The translations under genes were made by a program, and so were the position numbers. The notes under the pieces are model-generated. The model did no database searches, was not told the DNA's origin, and saw only the letters and a program-made list of their open reading frames with translations. Below, piece by piece: positions 7,947-17,058 of a stretch of 64,000 nucleotides of DNA (positions are counted from its first letter, which is position 1; every line of letters begins with the position of its first letter). Where the stretch lies: NCBI GenBank assembly GCA_003416985.1, contig QVIN01000009.1, positions 124,001-188,000 on the forward strand, written 5' to 3'. This DNA comes from Duganella sp. BJB480. Its GTDB lineage: Bacteria; Pseudomonadota; Gammaproteobacteria; Burkholderiales; Burkholderiaceae_D.

Positions 7947-8711
7947 TCAACCAACTATCGCCTTGACCGAAAAATACAACACCGAAGGTCCCAGCAGGCA
8001 ACCGAGGCCCGTATGAAACGTGGCGACCAGCGCACCATAGGGCACCAGCTTGCGGTCGGTTGCGGCCAGTCCTGCCGAGACGCCACTGACCGTGCCGGCC
8101 AGTCCACCAAACACCATCGCCGAGCGTGGCGTCTTAAGCCGAAGAAAACGCGCCGCAAACGGTGTCCCGACCATCACCATGATGGCTTTGATAAGGCCGG
8201 TGGCGATACTGAGCGCCATCACATCGGAACTGGCGCCGATCGCCGCCCCAGTCACCGGGCCGACGATGTAGGTCACGGCTCCAGCGCCGATCGTGGTCAT
8301 GCTCACGGCGTCGGAATAACCGAATGCATAGGCCAGGCTGGCACCGACGACGAAGGGCAGGAACGTGCCAAGTAGTAAGGCGACGACGCCGATCAAGCCC
8401 GCTTTGCGCGCTTCCGCAGCCTGCACTTCGAAGGCGGTGGCGACAATTGCAAAATCGCGCAGCATGGCCCCCCCCATCAAACCGATACCTCCGAACAGGG
8501 ATAGATCGGCCAGGCCCTTGTGGCCGCCGGTCTGGATTCCCCCCCAGTACGCCAACCCGAGGCCGATCATGATGGCGATGGCCGAGCCATGTACGCGTCC
8601 CAGGGTGAGGTGACGTGACAATTTCCCAGACAGCAGGATAATCAATCCCACCACGGCGAACGCGGTCACCAGACCATTTTGCGCAGCCGCTTTCTGAAGT
8701 ATTTCTAACAT
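7947..8711 (-). CDS. madM: Malonate transporter, MadM subunit
   Basis: 254 aa hydrophobic protein with roughly eight membrane segments and Gly-rich turns (ITIGAGAVTYIVGPVTGAAIG style). It matches the MadM subunit of the two-component, sodium-coupled malonate carrier. The start codon is 4 nt after the madL stop, and the AGGAG ribosome site lies inside the end of madL, so the two subunits are translationally linked. Context within the mdc operon makes malonate the substrate with high confidence. It would act in the inner membrane as the uptake step for the decarboxylase. Confidence 0.9.
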   Translation of the reverse strand: MLEILQKAAAQNGLVTAFAVVGLIILLSGKLSRHLTLGRVHGSAIAIMIGLGLAYWGGIQTGGHKGLADLSLFGGIGLMGGAMLRDFAIVATAFEVQAAEARKAGLIGVVALLLGTFLPFVVGASLAYAFGYSDAVSMTTIGAGAVTYIVGPVTGAAIGASSDVMALSIATGLIKAIMVMVGTPFAARFLRLKTPRSAMVFGGLAGTVSGVSAGLAATDRKLVPYGALVATFHTGLGCLLGPSVLYFSVKAIVG

Positions 8712-8715
8712 GGCG

Positions 8716-9126
8716 TCACTCCTGTCCGATAAGGGGATTGTCGAATGCGAGGTCGGAAGCGGCCGATTCTAGCCGTGTTTCCATTCGATTCAACAGGGCG
8801 ATGGCACACGCGCAGACCGTCACGGCGCCCAGCGCCGACAGTACCGCGACTGGTCCGCCGCGCAAGGCCGCCACCACATCTTGCTGCGCCGCCATCGCGA
8901 CCACCACCGGAATATAGAGGGCCCCCCAGTATTCGACACCGATCTCGGTCAGCTTGGGGAGCAAGTCCTTGCGCTGCATATACAGGCGTATGCCTATCAG
9001 CAGCAGCATCGCGATACCGACTCCGCCTACGTTGGTGTGTACCCCCATGGCCTTGCCCAGCAGGTCGCCAAGAAAAATGCCTAGCAGGTGACAAGCTGCA
9101 AGCAATGCAGTGCCGTAGATGATCAT
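8716..9126 (-). CDS. madL: Malonate transporter, MadL subunit
   Basis: 136 aa with four predicted membrane helices (starting YGTALLAACHLLGIFLGDLLG). The protein resembles MadL, the small subunit of the malonate:Na+ symporter, and is always paired with MadM, which follows immediately. The ATG at 9126 has a GAGGAGA ribosome site. About 100 bp separate it from mdcE, and that gap is AT-rich (ttttttataat region), leaving room for an internal promoter. Confidence 0.9.
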   Translation of the reverse strand: MIIYGTALLAACHLLGIFLGDLLGKAMGVHTNVGGVGIAMLLLIGIRLYMQRKDLLPKLTEIGVEYWGALYIPVVVAMAAQQDVVAALRGGPVAVLSALGAVTVCACAIALLNRMETRLESAASDLAFDNPLIGQE

Positions 9127-9226
9127 GATGTGTCTCCTCGTTATGATGGAAGGTGAACTACTTTTTTATAATATTGTTGCACTGCCGTACATCGTTGCCA
9201 CTGGTCTCTCTGCTAAATAACGGTGG

Positions 9227-10042
9227 CTAGTTAGTCCACTGCTCGCGCAACATGTCCCTTACCTTGGCCGAGGCCTGGCGATGCGGAGCGTCAAGCCGGA
9301 TGGTGAGGTCGCGCGCCCGCTCGGCGAGAATATCGTCAAGCGCCGCCCGCAAGTTGAACTGAACGATGTCGAGTGCTTCCCGGGTAGGCTCATCCGGGCG
9401 CGGGATAGTCAGACAGCGCCACAAAATACCCAGCGATGCGAAGTTCTGTATGTCATAAGCCATCGGTGGGACGGTTGCAGCCAGCGCCTCAAGCGCCTCG
9501 ATCGACCGCAGCGTTATGCGGGCTGCCGATTCCTTGCCCATGGCGTGCACCATTACCTGGGCGTCGTCAAACGCGATCAGGCGGTTGGCTTGATAGCCGT
9601 GTGCAAGAAAAGCCCCCGACATCGCTTTGCCAACTATGAGTCCAATGACGGGATGTCCGTCCAGACGAGCTTGCGCATATGCGCCGGCCGCCCCTGCCAG
9701 AGCCTGGTGTATGCCATAGCCCTCCTCGCGCCTGCCGTAGGCTTGGCTCGGGACGTCAATGACGGCGATGATGGGCCGTTTGAGGGCGCTGCTACGATCC
9801 GCCGCGATCACCTCTTGGACGGCGCGGGCCAGTTGCCAACCTTCGATCAATCCAACCTCGCCGTTGCGCGCGCGCGGAAAATGATTGTCAGGATCTGGTA
9901 GCACGGCAAGATAACGAGCCGCCTGACCTGCCAGGGCCGCATCAACGACCCGTACCGAGGCAGGGTAGCCAGCCAGCGGTACGGCATTGCCGGTCAGAGC
10001 GGAAAGCCATCGTTCGCCGCGACCGAGGTTCGGAGTGTTCAT
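9227..10042 (-). CDS. mdcE: Malonate decarboxylase gamma subunit
   Basis: 271 aa. With MdcD it forms the biotin-independent malonyl-S-ACP decarboxylase, a carboxyltransferase (crotonase-like) fold. Recognisable parts are PIIAVIDVPSQAYGRREEGYGIHQALAGAAGAY in pieces and GLIVGKAMSGAFLAHGYQA, which resembles the oxyanion-hole region of the family. The ATG overlaps the mdcD stop by ATGA, a sign of coupled translation and a 1:1 complex. Length is normal for MdcE. Confidence 0.92.
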   Translation of the reverse strand: MNTPNLGRGERWLSALTGNAVPLAGYPASVRVVDAALAGQAARYLAVLPDPDNHFPRARNGEVGLIEGWQLARAVQEVIAADRSSALKRPIIAVIDVPSQAYGRREEGYGIHQALAGAAGAYAQARLDGHPVIGLIVGKAMSGAFLAHGYQANRLIAFDDAQVMVHAMGKESAARITLRSIEALEALAATVPPMAYDIQNFASLGILWRCLTIPRPDEPTREALDIVQFNLRAALDDILAERARDLTIRLDAPHRQASAKVRDMLREQWTN

Positions 10043-10890
10043 ACTGGATTTCCCTTCCCGTAAAGTGAGCGTATCGTCTCCGGCGTGACTTGAACCGTCG
10101 CATCGACTTCGGCCAAACGTGCCAGGAATCCTGCCACCTGGTCGCTGCGATGCTGGACCGGCAATCCACGTGCAAACAATTCGACGATCTGAGTACGGAT
10201 CAGTTCGACATCGTCCTCCACGCAGACGTCCACCAACTGGCTCCGGTAGCGCTGCTCTCCGCCCGTCAAGCTCCAGATCAAAGAACGGTCACGGGCATCG
10301 AATTCGGTGATACCGGCCTCTTGTTCGATGACCGCGGGGCCGTTCAGGCCAAGACGAGCCTCTTTCGTGACGATCAGATAACTGCACAGCCCCGCGGCGA
10401 TCGACATGCCGCCATAGCAGCCTACGGTGCCGGCTGAAATCCCTATCACGGGTTGGTAGCGGCGCAGATCGACGATGGCAGAATGTATCTCCGCAATCGC
10501 CGCCAGGCCAAGGTTCGCCTCCTGCAGCCGTACGCCCCCCGTTTCAAATAGCACGACTGCTTTGGTCGGAGTTCCTTTGCGGTTGTCGTCGGCCGCTAAC
10601 TCAAGCGCACCGGCAATTTTGGCGCCGCCAACCTCGCCCATGCTACCGCCCTGAAAAGCCCCTTCAATGGCGAGCAGTACCACCGGCTGGCCTGCGATCG
10701 TCCCCTTGGTCACCACCACCCCGTCGTCCGACTGGGCGACCACTCCTTGCATGGGCAGCCACGGGGAGGCCATTCCGTCAAACGGGCCTATCAGTTCACG
10801 CATGGAGCCGGCATCGAGCAATGCCCCGGCCCGACTCCGCGCGTCGCGTTCGATAAAGCTGTCGCGATGCAAATATCCTGGAGAATTCAT
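10039..10890 (-). CDS. mdcD: Malonate decarboxylase beta subunit
   Basis: 283 aa from the ATG at 10890 (MNSPGYLHRDSF), chosen because GAGGAG sits just upstream and a longer open frame would run back across mdcC. It is a carboxyltransferase-fold protein: KAVVLFETGGVRLQEANLG and GISAGTVGCYGGMSIAAGL are the conserved core of MdcD. The MdcD-MdcE dimer removes CO2 from malonyl-S-MdcC and leaves acetyl-S-MdcC. The gene starts 7 nt after the mdcC stop and overlaps mdcE by 4 nt, so C, D and E form a tight translational unit. Confidence 0.93.
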   Translation of the reverse strand: MNSPGYLHRDSFIERDARSRAGALLDAGSMRELIGPFDGMASPWLPMQGVVAQSDDGVVVTKGTIAGQPVVLLAIEGAFQGGSMGEVGGAKIAGALELAADDNRKGTPTKAVVLFETGGVRLQEANLGLAAIAEIHSAIVDLRRYQPVIGISAGTVGCYGGMSIAAGLCSYLIVTKEARLGLNGPAVIEQEAGITEFDARDRSLIWSLTGGEQRYRSQLVDVCVEDDVELIRTQIVELFARGLPVQHRSDQVAGFLARLAEVDATVQVTPETIRSLYGKGNPV

Positions 10891-10897
10891 ATGCTCC

Positions 10898-11206
10898 TCA
10901 TTTCCTATCCGGTTCATGCAATGCCTCGAAAGCCTGTTCAAGCCGCATGCGCACCACGCCGGGTGTCGCGCCGCAGTCATTGATCTCGATTTTTGCTGCC
11001 GGCAATAACGTCGTCGTAAAAATTCGCGTCAACAATGCCTTCCAGACCTTGGCCATACCGTGGACAGAGGTATGGATGACGATGCTGGTCGTACCGGGCG
11101 CGTTCGGCGCTAACAATACCTCCAGATCGCCAGATCCAACCACGCCAACCAGGACGCGCCGCGCCGCCGACCCGCCAGCGGGATAGTCATACACAAGTTT
11201 TTCCAT
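10898..11206 (-). CDS. mdcC: Malonate decarboxylase acyl carrier protein (delta subunit)
   Basis: 102 aa, normal for MdcC. The prosthetic group 2'-(5''-triphosphoribosyl)-3'-dephospho-CoA is attached to Ser25, seen here in VGSGDLEVLL. The remainder (GTTSIVIHTSVHGMAKVWKALL) is also typical. It carries acetyl/malonyl groups between MdcA, MdcD/E and MdcH. The prosthetic group is built by MdcB and attached by MdcG, both encoded in this window. The start lies 25 nt after the end of mdcB. Confidence 0.93.
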   Translation of the reverse strand: MEKLVYDYPAGGSAARRVLVGVVGSGDLEVLLAPNAPGTTSIVIHTSVHGMAKVWKALLTRIFTTTLLPAAKIEINDCGATPGVVRMRLEQAFEALHEPDRK

Positions 11207-11231
11207 GATCGCTCTCTTCGGTTCAATTGGG

Positions 11232-12113
11232 TTAGACCACGTCGAGGCGGTCCAGAAATAGCGTAGCCGCCAACAGGTCGGCCGCGCCGCCCGGCGACAC
11301 GTTACGTGCTAACAAATCATCCTCCAGTTGCCGCATCGCCAATTGGCCGGACACGCAATTGGCCCCTCCTGCGACCAAAACGCGTTGTGCACCGGCTTGC
11401 ATGGCAAGCAGGGCGTCTTCTCCGCCACGTGACAACACGCAGGTGTCGTCCAACTGCTCGATAATCGCCAGCAACGCGTTAAGCCGGCAGGCATTTTCAC
11501 TCTCGCCACGGACCCGGCCTTTCCACAGGGCAGGCAACGCGATGTCTATGACATGCGGAAAATTTGCCTGGGCTTGGGCGCGTGCTCCACCCACACCGTA
11601 TTTTCGGCAGGCGTGCTCGCCCTTATTACCTGTCGTTAAGGGCGCAAATTTGTCCGGGTGGCGGGCGATGGCGCCTGCGCGCGCCGCCACCTCGGCCGGT
11701 CCCAGCGCGGCGCGGTCTTGTGCGGCCGCCGTGACGAGCAAGCCCAGCGCCCAAATCGCACCGCGATGGGTGTTGACACCATCGGTCGCGTTCATCATGG
11801 TCGCCTCGGCATGGCGGCCCAAGCCGCCAACGCGTTCACGCAGAACGCGCGGATCACGGATGGTTGCGCCAGCAATTGCCATGGCCTTAAAGGACGGGTG
11901 CAGCGCCCATGCAGAATGGCACATCAGCGCCCAATCGAGATCGCGATGCGCGCCGCCACCACGCAAATCAACCAGGCCTGGCTTGGGTGTCAGGGTGGCC
12001 TCGTCTATCAGGGCGCCCACCACCTGGTCAGCCAGGTGCGAAGTCCATCGCGCCTGCCGGCACGCTGGAACATCGGCGATCCGACTCCGCCTGGCAGCGA
12101 TGGCCGCTATCAT
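11232..12113 (-). CDS. mdcB: Triphosphoribosyl-dephospho-CoA synthase
   Basis: 293 aa, CitG/MdcB family. It makes the prosthetic-group precursor from dephospho-CoA and ATP. Family signatures are EATLTPKPGLVDLRGGGAH, the acidic/His segments MNATDGVNTHRGAIW, TTGNKGEHACRKYG and the C-terminal SPGGAADLLAATLFL. The ATG at 12113 shares its A with the TGA stop of mdcA (TGATG). A GTG one codon upstream is also possible. The arrangement indicates coupling to mdcA. Confidence 0.92.
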   Translation of the reverse strand: MIAAIAARRSRIADVPACRQARWTSHLADQVVGALIDEATLTPKPGLVDLRGGGAHRDLDWALMCHSAWALHPSFKAMAIAGATIRDPRVLRERVGGLGRHAEATMMNATDGVNTHRGAIWALGLLVTAAAQDRAALGPAEVAARAGAIARHPDKFAPLTTGNKGEHACRKYGVGGARAQAQANFPHVIDIALPALWKGRVRGESENACRLNALLAIIEQLDDTCVLSRGGEDALLAMQAGAQRVLVAGGANCVSGQLAMRQLEDDLLARNVSPGGAADLLAATLFLDRLDVV

Positions 12114-13774
12114 CACCAGCTCCGGAATTTAGCAGGGGGGGTGTACAAGCCACCGGACCAATCGACCAGATCGGCAACGCTCTTCGCCGCCAACAGTGAG
12201 CGCGTAGCATCTGTGCGCTTCACTCCCATATCTTCCGGCAGCGCGATCAAACCATCTCGGCGCAAGCTGACAGTGGTTTTTGCATCATGGGTCAGACCGA
12301 TTGGTGTCACGCCAGCGACGGCCGCCAGCATCGTTTTCCGCTCGTCGAGCGAGCGCGCCTTGTAGAGGTAAGCGATTCCTTCCTCCGTCAGCACATGGGT
12401 CACGTCGTCGCCGTAGATCATGACTGGCGCAATGGGCATGCCACTGTCGCGCCCCACTTGCACTGCATCGAGCGACTCAACAATCGTCGGCTGACCGCCA
12501 TCCTGAAACGTCTCCACCATCTGTACCACCAGTTTCTTGCCGCGGGTCAGCGGATCATCGGTTTCAATCATGTCGAGCCAAGCCGGCGTGGCATGGCGCC
12601 TGCCGTGCGGATCGTGGCCCATATTCGGCGCGCCGCCAAAGCCTGTCAATCGACCGCGCGTCACGGTCGACGAATTGCCGAGTCCGTCCATTTGCAGGGT
12701 CGAGCCGATAAAAAGGTCGACCGCATATTGGCCAGCCAGTTGACATAGGGCGCGGTTGGACCGCATTGAACCGTCGCGGCCAGTGAAGAAGACGTCGGGC
12801 CGGGCCGCAGCATAATCTTCCATGCCCAGTTCGGCGCCGAAACAATGAACGCTCTCGACCCAACCGGACTCGATCGCCGGGATCAATGTTGGATGGGGAT
12901 TCAATGTCCAATTCCGACAAATCTTACCCTTGAGTCCGAGCTGTTCGCCATAGGTGGGCAAAATCAATTCAATCGCGGCGGTATTGAAACCGATGCCGTG
13001 GTTCAGCGATTGCACTTGGTGACGCTCGTAAACGCCGCGGATCGCCATCATCGCCATCAAGATGTGTAGCGGTTTGATCAGGCGCGGATCGCGTGTAAAC
13101 AGCGGCTCGATGAAGAATGGCTTATCGGCCTGGACCACGAAGTCGATCCAGGAACCCGGGATATCCACGCGCGGCAGATCGGATGGATCGTCAACTATTT
13201 CATTGACCTGGGCGATTACAATGCCGTCGCGAAATGCTCCTGCCTCGACCAGTGTTGGCGTATCCTCGGTACTCGGCCCCGTATACAGATTGCCCTGGCG
13301 GTCAGCTTTGTAACCGGCCACCAGCACCACGTTCGGTGACAGATCGACGTACAGGCGAGCATACAATTCGACATAGGTATGGATCGCGCCAACCTCGAGT
13401 AGTCCATCCTGGAGAAACTGCGAAATGCGCAGACTTTGGGCCCCTGCGAAAGCAAAATCAAGTTTGCGCGCGACACCACGCTCAAACAAATCCAGATGTT
13501 CCGGCCGGCTCACACTTGGCATGATCAGGTGAAGGTTGTTCACTTTAGATGGATCAATTCGCGCCAGAGAGCGTGAAAGAAAATCTGCTTGTTTCTGGTT
13601 ATTCCCTTCAAGCACGACGCGATCGCCCGAAACGATCAGTGCTTCCAGTACCGCGACCATGTCATCGGCCCGCAATATCGGGCCGTTACACATATGACGA
13701 ACTAAAGCCAGACGCCGCTGTTTTTCCGTGCGACGTTTATTCCACTGCGGTCCGGGTGATGCGCTCGCTACCAT
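12113..13774 (-). CDS. mdcA: Malonate decarboxylase alpha subunit (acetyl-S-ACP:malonate ACP transferase)
   Basis: 553 aa from the ATG at 13774 (MVASASPGPQWNKRR), with GGAG 7 nt upstream; an earlier in-frame start exists but has no ribosome site. The CoA-transferase-like MdcA swaps acetate for malonate on the MdcC thiol. Recognisable blocks are DRVVLEGNNQKQADFL, NLHLIMPSVSRPEHLD, PHPTLIPAIESGWVES, HCFGAELGMEDY and GFGGAPNMGHDPHGRRH. As the first gene of the operon it lies divergent from mdcR across a 222-bp promoter region with a LysR-type site. Confidence 0.95.
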   Translation of the reverse strand: MVASASPGPQWNKRRTEKQRRLALVRHMCNGPILRADDMVAVLEALIVSGDRVVLEGNNQKQADFLSRSLARIDPSKVNNLHLIMPSVSRPEHLDLFERGVARKLDFAFAGAQSLRISQFLQDGLLEVGAIHTYVELYARLYVDLSPNVVLVAGYKADRQGNLYTGPSTEDTPTLVEAGAFRDGIVIAQVNEIVDDPSDLPRVDIPGSWIDFVVQADKPFFIEPLFTRDPRLIKPLHILMAMMAIRGVYERHQVQSLNHGIGFNTAAIELILPTYGEQLGLKGKICRNWTLNPHPTLIPAIESGWVESVHCFGAELGMEDYAAARPDVFFTGRDGSMRSNRALCQLAGQYAVDLFIGSTLQMDGLGNSSTVTRGRLTGFGGAPNMGHDPHGRRHATPAWLDMIETDDPLTRGKKLVVQMVETFQDGGQPTIVESLDAVQVGRDSGMPIAPVMIYGDDVTHVLTEEGIAYLYKARSLDERKTMLAAVAGVTPIGLTHDAKTTVSLRRDGLIALPEDMGVKRTDATRSLLAAKSVADLVDWSGGLYTPPAKFRSW

Positions 13775-13854
13775 GGTTGCTCCAAGAATTCGATCATCTT
13801 GCAACCATCTTAGGGATGTGACCGGCGGGCAACAATCACTCCCAAGCGCACTTT

Positions 13855-13871
13855 ATTACTGTAGAGTTAAT
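13855..13871. promoter_or_regulatory. LysR-type (T-N11-A) site between mdcA and mdcR
   Basis: An interrupted dyad ATTA-N9-TAAT that satisfies the T-N11-A rule for LysR regulators. It sits about 80 nt upstream of the mdcA start and about 125 nt upstream of the mdcR start, where MdcR would both activate mdcA and control itself. Confidence 0.5.
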
Positions 13872-13996
13872 TGTTGTTCGTGATTTGGGCTTTATCCTGG
13901 CGCCAGTGTTTCACATAATGCTAGCGTCAGCGGCATCTTGGCGGCGGATCATTTTTCATGCTGGTGCGTGAATCAGTGCGACAAAACGAGGGAATC

Positions 13997-14947
13997 ATGG
14001 CAATCGATGAAGAAATCACGCTGAAAAAGCTGGAAGTGTTCTTGGCCTTCATGCAGACGAACAAATTGGCAAGCGTCGCGGAAACGCTGGGGCAGAGCAC
14101 CGTCAGCGTGCACCGCGCATTGCATTCGCTGGAGGAAGGCATGCGCTGCCCTCTGTACAAACGGGTGGGGCGCAATCTGGTCCCGCTGCATACGGCGTAT
14201 AAGTTCGAGGAGTACGCCAAGCGCGTTTTGGATGAATGCGAAGAAGGCGTACGCAAGGTGCGGGAGTTGGCGGGTGTCAATGCCACGCGGCTTAAGATTG
14301 GCTCCCTGTACTCGCTCACCTTGCACTGTATTCCGCAGCTCGTCATCGGCGTCAAGTTGCGTAAGCCCGGACTCGACATTGATTTAACGCTCGGTTCCAA
14401 TCAGGACTTGCTGCTGCATCTGGAAGAGGGCAGGCTGGACGCCATTGTTATCGGCATCCAACACCCCATTCACAATAGCGAACTGATGTCCGTTCCACTT
14501 TTTAACGATGATATTTTTCTCGCTGCGCCTTCGGAGTCACCTTATTCCGGGCTGCAGCAGATCGACCTGCAAGATCTGCGCACCGAAAAATTCGTCACGC
14601 TCAATGAAGGTTTCGTCACCTCCCAAAGCTTCACGCACGCATTCGAACTTGCGGGCTTTGCGCCAGATATCACGATGCGGGTTGGCGATATCTTCTCGCT
14701 AATCAATCTGGTCAGCGGCGGCATCGGATATACCCTGTTACCTGGCCGTGTCCGGACGTTCAGTCCGCGTATCCGACTCATCCCGTTGGCCCAAAAATAC
14801 TCCTCTCACCAAAGCATCATTTTGCTTATGGCAAAATCCCGCGAACGAGACCCGAATCTACTCGCGCTGGCCGCGGAGTGCCGCATGTACGGACGACGCG
14901 ATTTGGGCGGGCAAACAGCTCCGCTGCCAGATGATAGCCATTGCTAA
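13997..14947 (+). CDS. mdcR: LysR-family regulator of malonate utilisation
   Basis: 316 aa from the ATG at 13997 (MAIDEEITLKKLEVF), which has GAGGG at 5-8 nt; a longer frame upstream lacks a ribosome site. The N-terminal HTH (residues ~8-65: LEVFLAFMQTNKLASVAETL, then STVSVHRALHSLEEG) is of LysR type. It is followed by a periplasmic-binding-like effector domain (RLKIGSLYSLT to LVSGGIGYTLLPGR). Divergent orientation from mdcA and the family match to MdcR/MauR support a role as a malonate-responsive activator. Confidence 0.9.
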   Translation: MAIDEEITLKKLEVFLAFMQTNKLASVAETLGQSTVSVHRALHSLEEGMRCPLYKRVGRNLVPLHTAYKFEEYAKRVLDECEEGVRKVRELAGVNATRLKIGSLYSLTLHCIPQLVIGVKLRKPGLDIDLTLGSNQDLLLHLEEGRLDAIVIGIQHPIHNSELMSVPLFNDDIFLAAPSESPYSGLQQIDLQDLRTEKFVTLNEGFVTSQSFTHAFELAGFAPDITMRVGDIFSLINLVSGGIGYTLLPGRVRTFSPRIRLIPLAQKYSSHQSIILLMAKSRERDPNLLALAAECRMYGRRDLGGQTAPLPDDSHC

Positions 14948-15055
14948 ACAGCTGTCTCACAGAGGCGTCGTCGGACCAGGTCGATAACAAGCAGGCCGCC
15001 CCCTGGCGTTCTGAGATAGGCGTCACCGGCTGTCACTTGTCAGCGATGCATGAAC

Positions 15056-15514
15056 TTACTTGTAGACGCCGCAGGTAATCACCACATCACCGTATTTTTC
15101 AATATACAAGGACTTAGGCTCGATTTTTTTGCTCACGGGATTAACAAAACTATAGTCCTGCCAACCTGTCCCTTTTGTCTTGGCAATTTCTAGCCGCTCT
15201 CGTATAAAGTACACCCCATTTTGATCTTTGATATCGATGAGATCCTTGCCCACCATCCGTGGGTTGGCCCCATGGGCCAGATTTTTGCCGGTCATGGTGT
15301 AAATCATGACATACAGGTCACGGTCGACGAATTTTCCATTGCGGTCATTGACCTCCTCTATGGTCGTTTCCAAGCCCTTTTGCTTGATCTCGGCGATGGC
15401 CTTTTTTACCATCGCAATCGCTTCTTCGCTAGTCCCCTTTTCAGCACAAAAAGCACTGTCGAAATGGCCGAAAATCAATACTCCGACCATGATGTAGGCG
15501 TATAGCTTTTTCAT
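15056..15514 (-). CDS. Secreted single-Cache domain protein (sCache_2)
   Basis: 152 aa from the ATG at 15514, set by a near-perfect AAGGAGG. Residues 1-24 are a signal peptide ending SAFCA. The rest is one Cache domain: EEAIAMVKKAIAEIKQKG is the first helix, then RDLYVMIYTMTGKNLAHGAN, VGKDLIDIKDQNG and WQDYSFVNPVSKKIEPKS, which are hallmarks of sCache_2 domains that bind small carboxylates. There is no membrane anchor beyond the signal peptide and no signalling domain, so it is a free periplasmic sensor/binding protein that may work with an MCP or kinase encoded elsewhere. It lies between mdcR and mdcG on the opposite strand, so a link to malonate sensing is possible but unproven. Confidence 0.8.
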   Translation of the reverse strand: MKKLYAYIMVGVLIFGHFDSAFCAEKGTSEEAIAMVKKAIAEIKQKGLETTIEEVNDRNGKFVDRDLYVMIYTMTGKNLAHGANPRMVGKDLIDIKDQNGVYFIRERLEIAKTKGTGWQDYSFVNPVSKKIEPKSLYIEKYGDVVITCGVYK

Positions 15515-15898
15515 GTTTTGCCTCCTTCTTTTAAGAATCAGTGAGTGATGCGGTATCGGGATGACTGGATTAAAAAATGCAATATATTGCAGCTCCCACA
15601 TGCAGGATAACGCGCCCAGGTCTCTAGATCATTTAACGTGACAGTAATGATCGACTTTCCGGCTTGATTGATGGGCCAGCCACCGTTCCCTATCTTGTCA
15701 TCAAGATGATCATTTCCCGGTCGCAATAATGAATGGTCTACCGGCGTCGCCTGCCATAGTGTCGCCAACCCAACCTCGGACCGGTCTAAATGAGTGCTTC
15801 GATGCCCGGCAAATCCAGTTCTACAACCTTGGTTTGTCTAGGTTAGGTCGGCGGGGCGGCACACGCGAGATTCAAGAGCTAGATCTGGGAGCAGTCAC
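15515..15898. other. Intergenic stretch upstream of the sCache gene and mdcG
   Basis: About 380 bp between divergent genes. It must contain both promoters; no clear operator or repeat was recognised. Short open frames here have no support. Confidence 0.4.
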
Positions 15899-16588
15899 AT
15901 GGGCATGAATACGAGAGAAAACGGTTACGGTTATACCGCGCACGACTTACTTTGGGCAGCTGACCCGCGCGACCTGACCGTCATGGCACCACTTCCCCAT
16001 TGGATTGATGCCGATTGGCTCACTTGTGCGCCGGTTGTCGTCCGTCGCGAATCGGCCCCTGGCACGGCCCCGATTCCCGTCGGGATACGCGGCCAGGCCC
16101 GCAATGAACGTCACCAGACCTATCTGGCCAGAAAGTCTGTCATACGCAGCGTCAAGCCCGAGATGCTGGCGCGCGCGATGGCTTGCGGGTTGATGGCATT
16201 TCACCGTGAGTTCGCGGCATTGCGGACCTTGCAAGTCCTTGCTCCTCAGCTTGATGCCATGGGTTTAGTTTGGGGACCAACCGGAGGCGTCGGCTTCGAA
16301 TTGGCCAGCGGCTTACCGGTGCTACGTCCTGATAGCGACCTGGATCTGGTCGTCCGCGCAGCGGCGCCACTTTCCGTTGAGATAGCCGACGCGCTAAGGG
16401 CGATGAACCGGTCCGCGGGATGCCGGCTTGATATCCAAATTGACACGGGCCATGGCGCATTCGCATTGATGGAATGGAGAGCCGACTGTCGACAGATCTT
16501 GCTCAAAACTGACTCTGGTCCTCTGCTGACCAGTGATCCATGGCGTTTGCATATGCGAAGGACATCAGATGAGGCGCGCCAACCATAA
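15899..16588 (+). CDS. mdcG: Malonate decarboxylase holo-ACP synthase (phosphoribosyl-dephospho-CoA transferase)
   Basis: 229 aa from the ATG at 15899 (a second ATG two codons on is also possible). MdcG attaches the prosthetic group made by MdcB to Ser25 of MdcC. Family signatures are an N-terminal HDLLWAADPRDL, PVGIRGQARNERHQ, WGPTGGVGFELASGLPVL and the nucleotidyltransferase-like motif RPDSDLDLVVRA with its paired Asp residues, then LMEWRADCRQILLKTDSGP near the end. The gene is on the other strand, beyond mdcR and the sCache gene, and not inside the mdc operon where it normally lies between mdcE and mdcH. It therefore has its own promoter, and the pathway is still complete. Confidence 0.9.
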   Translation: MGMNTRENGYGYTAHDLLWAADPRDLTVMAPLPHWIDADWLTCAPVVVRRESAPGTAPIPVGIRGQARNERHQTYLARKSVIRSVKPEMLARAMACGLMAFHREFAALRTLQVLAPQLDAMGLVWGPTGGVGFELASGLPVLRPDSDLDLVVRAAAPLSVEIADALRAMNRSAGCRLDIQIDTGHGAFALMEWRADCRQILLKTDSGPLLTSDPWRLHMRRTSDEARQP

Positions 16589-17058
16589 CCATCGTACCTA
16601 TTCCTAGTCAGGATGCCGCGCGAACTGTCGAAACACGACGACGTGGGGTCAGTGCCGCTCCACACAGCCGCTATGGTGGTATCGCTGGGACATCTAACTG
16701 TCTGCGCATCGACAGCATGGTGATTACAACGTCCACTTTGATTGCCCGGAACGTTTACTTCCACATTTTTTTAGTGATATTGCGGTCCAAGCGTGTGCCG
16801 CGACTGACAGCAAGCGAGTAGTGACCGCCGGTTAAAACGCCACCGTTTTCGGCCAGATCGGTTCGGCGGCATATTGATTCATAGGACCTTGTAATGCGCA
16901 AAATGCGGCAATCCATTGCCCTACAATTTCAGGAGGTCAAATTGGACAGCATCTCTGCTGCAATCAAAGTGTTCAATTTAATGGGGGGCTCAACACGGAC
17001 TACTGTTTTACGGCGATGTCCACCGTTATGTAAACGGATACTTATCAGGCGGCTATGC
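16589..17058. other. Intergenic stretch between mdcG and the solute-binding protein gene
   Basis: About 470 bp. An open frame continues upstream of the solute-binding protein gene for 55 codons, but it is not signal-peptide-like and I treat it as non-coding leader. No other gene, repeat or RNA was recognised. Confidence 0.4.

Noticed and set aside
7701..7954. Open frames between madM and mdcH, one overlapping the mdcH start by ATGA, considered as an mdcG remnant or small gene.
   Set aside because: No MdcG motifs, Pro/Arg-rich composition, no ribosome site; the intact mdcG is elsewhere.
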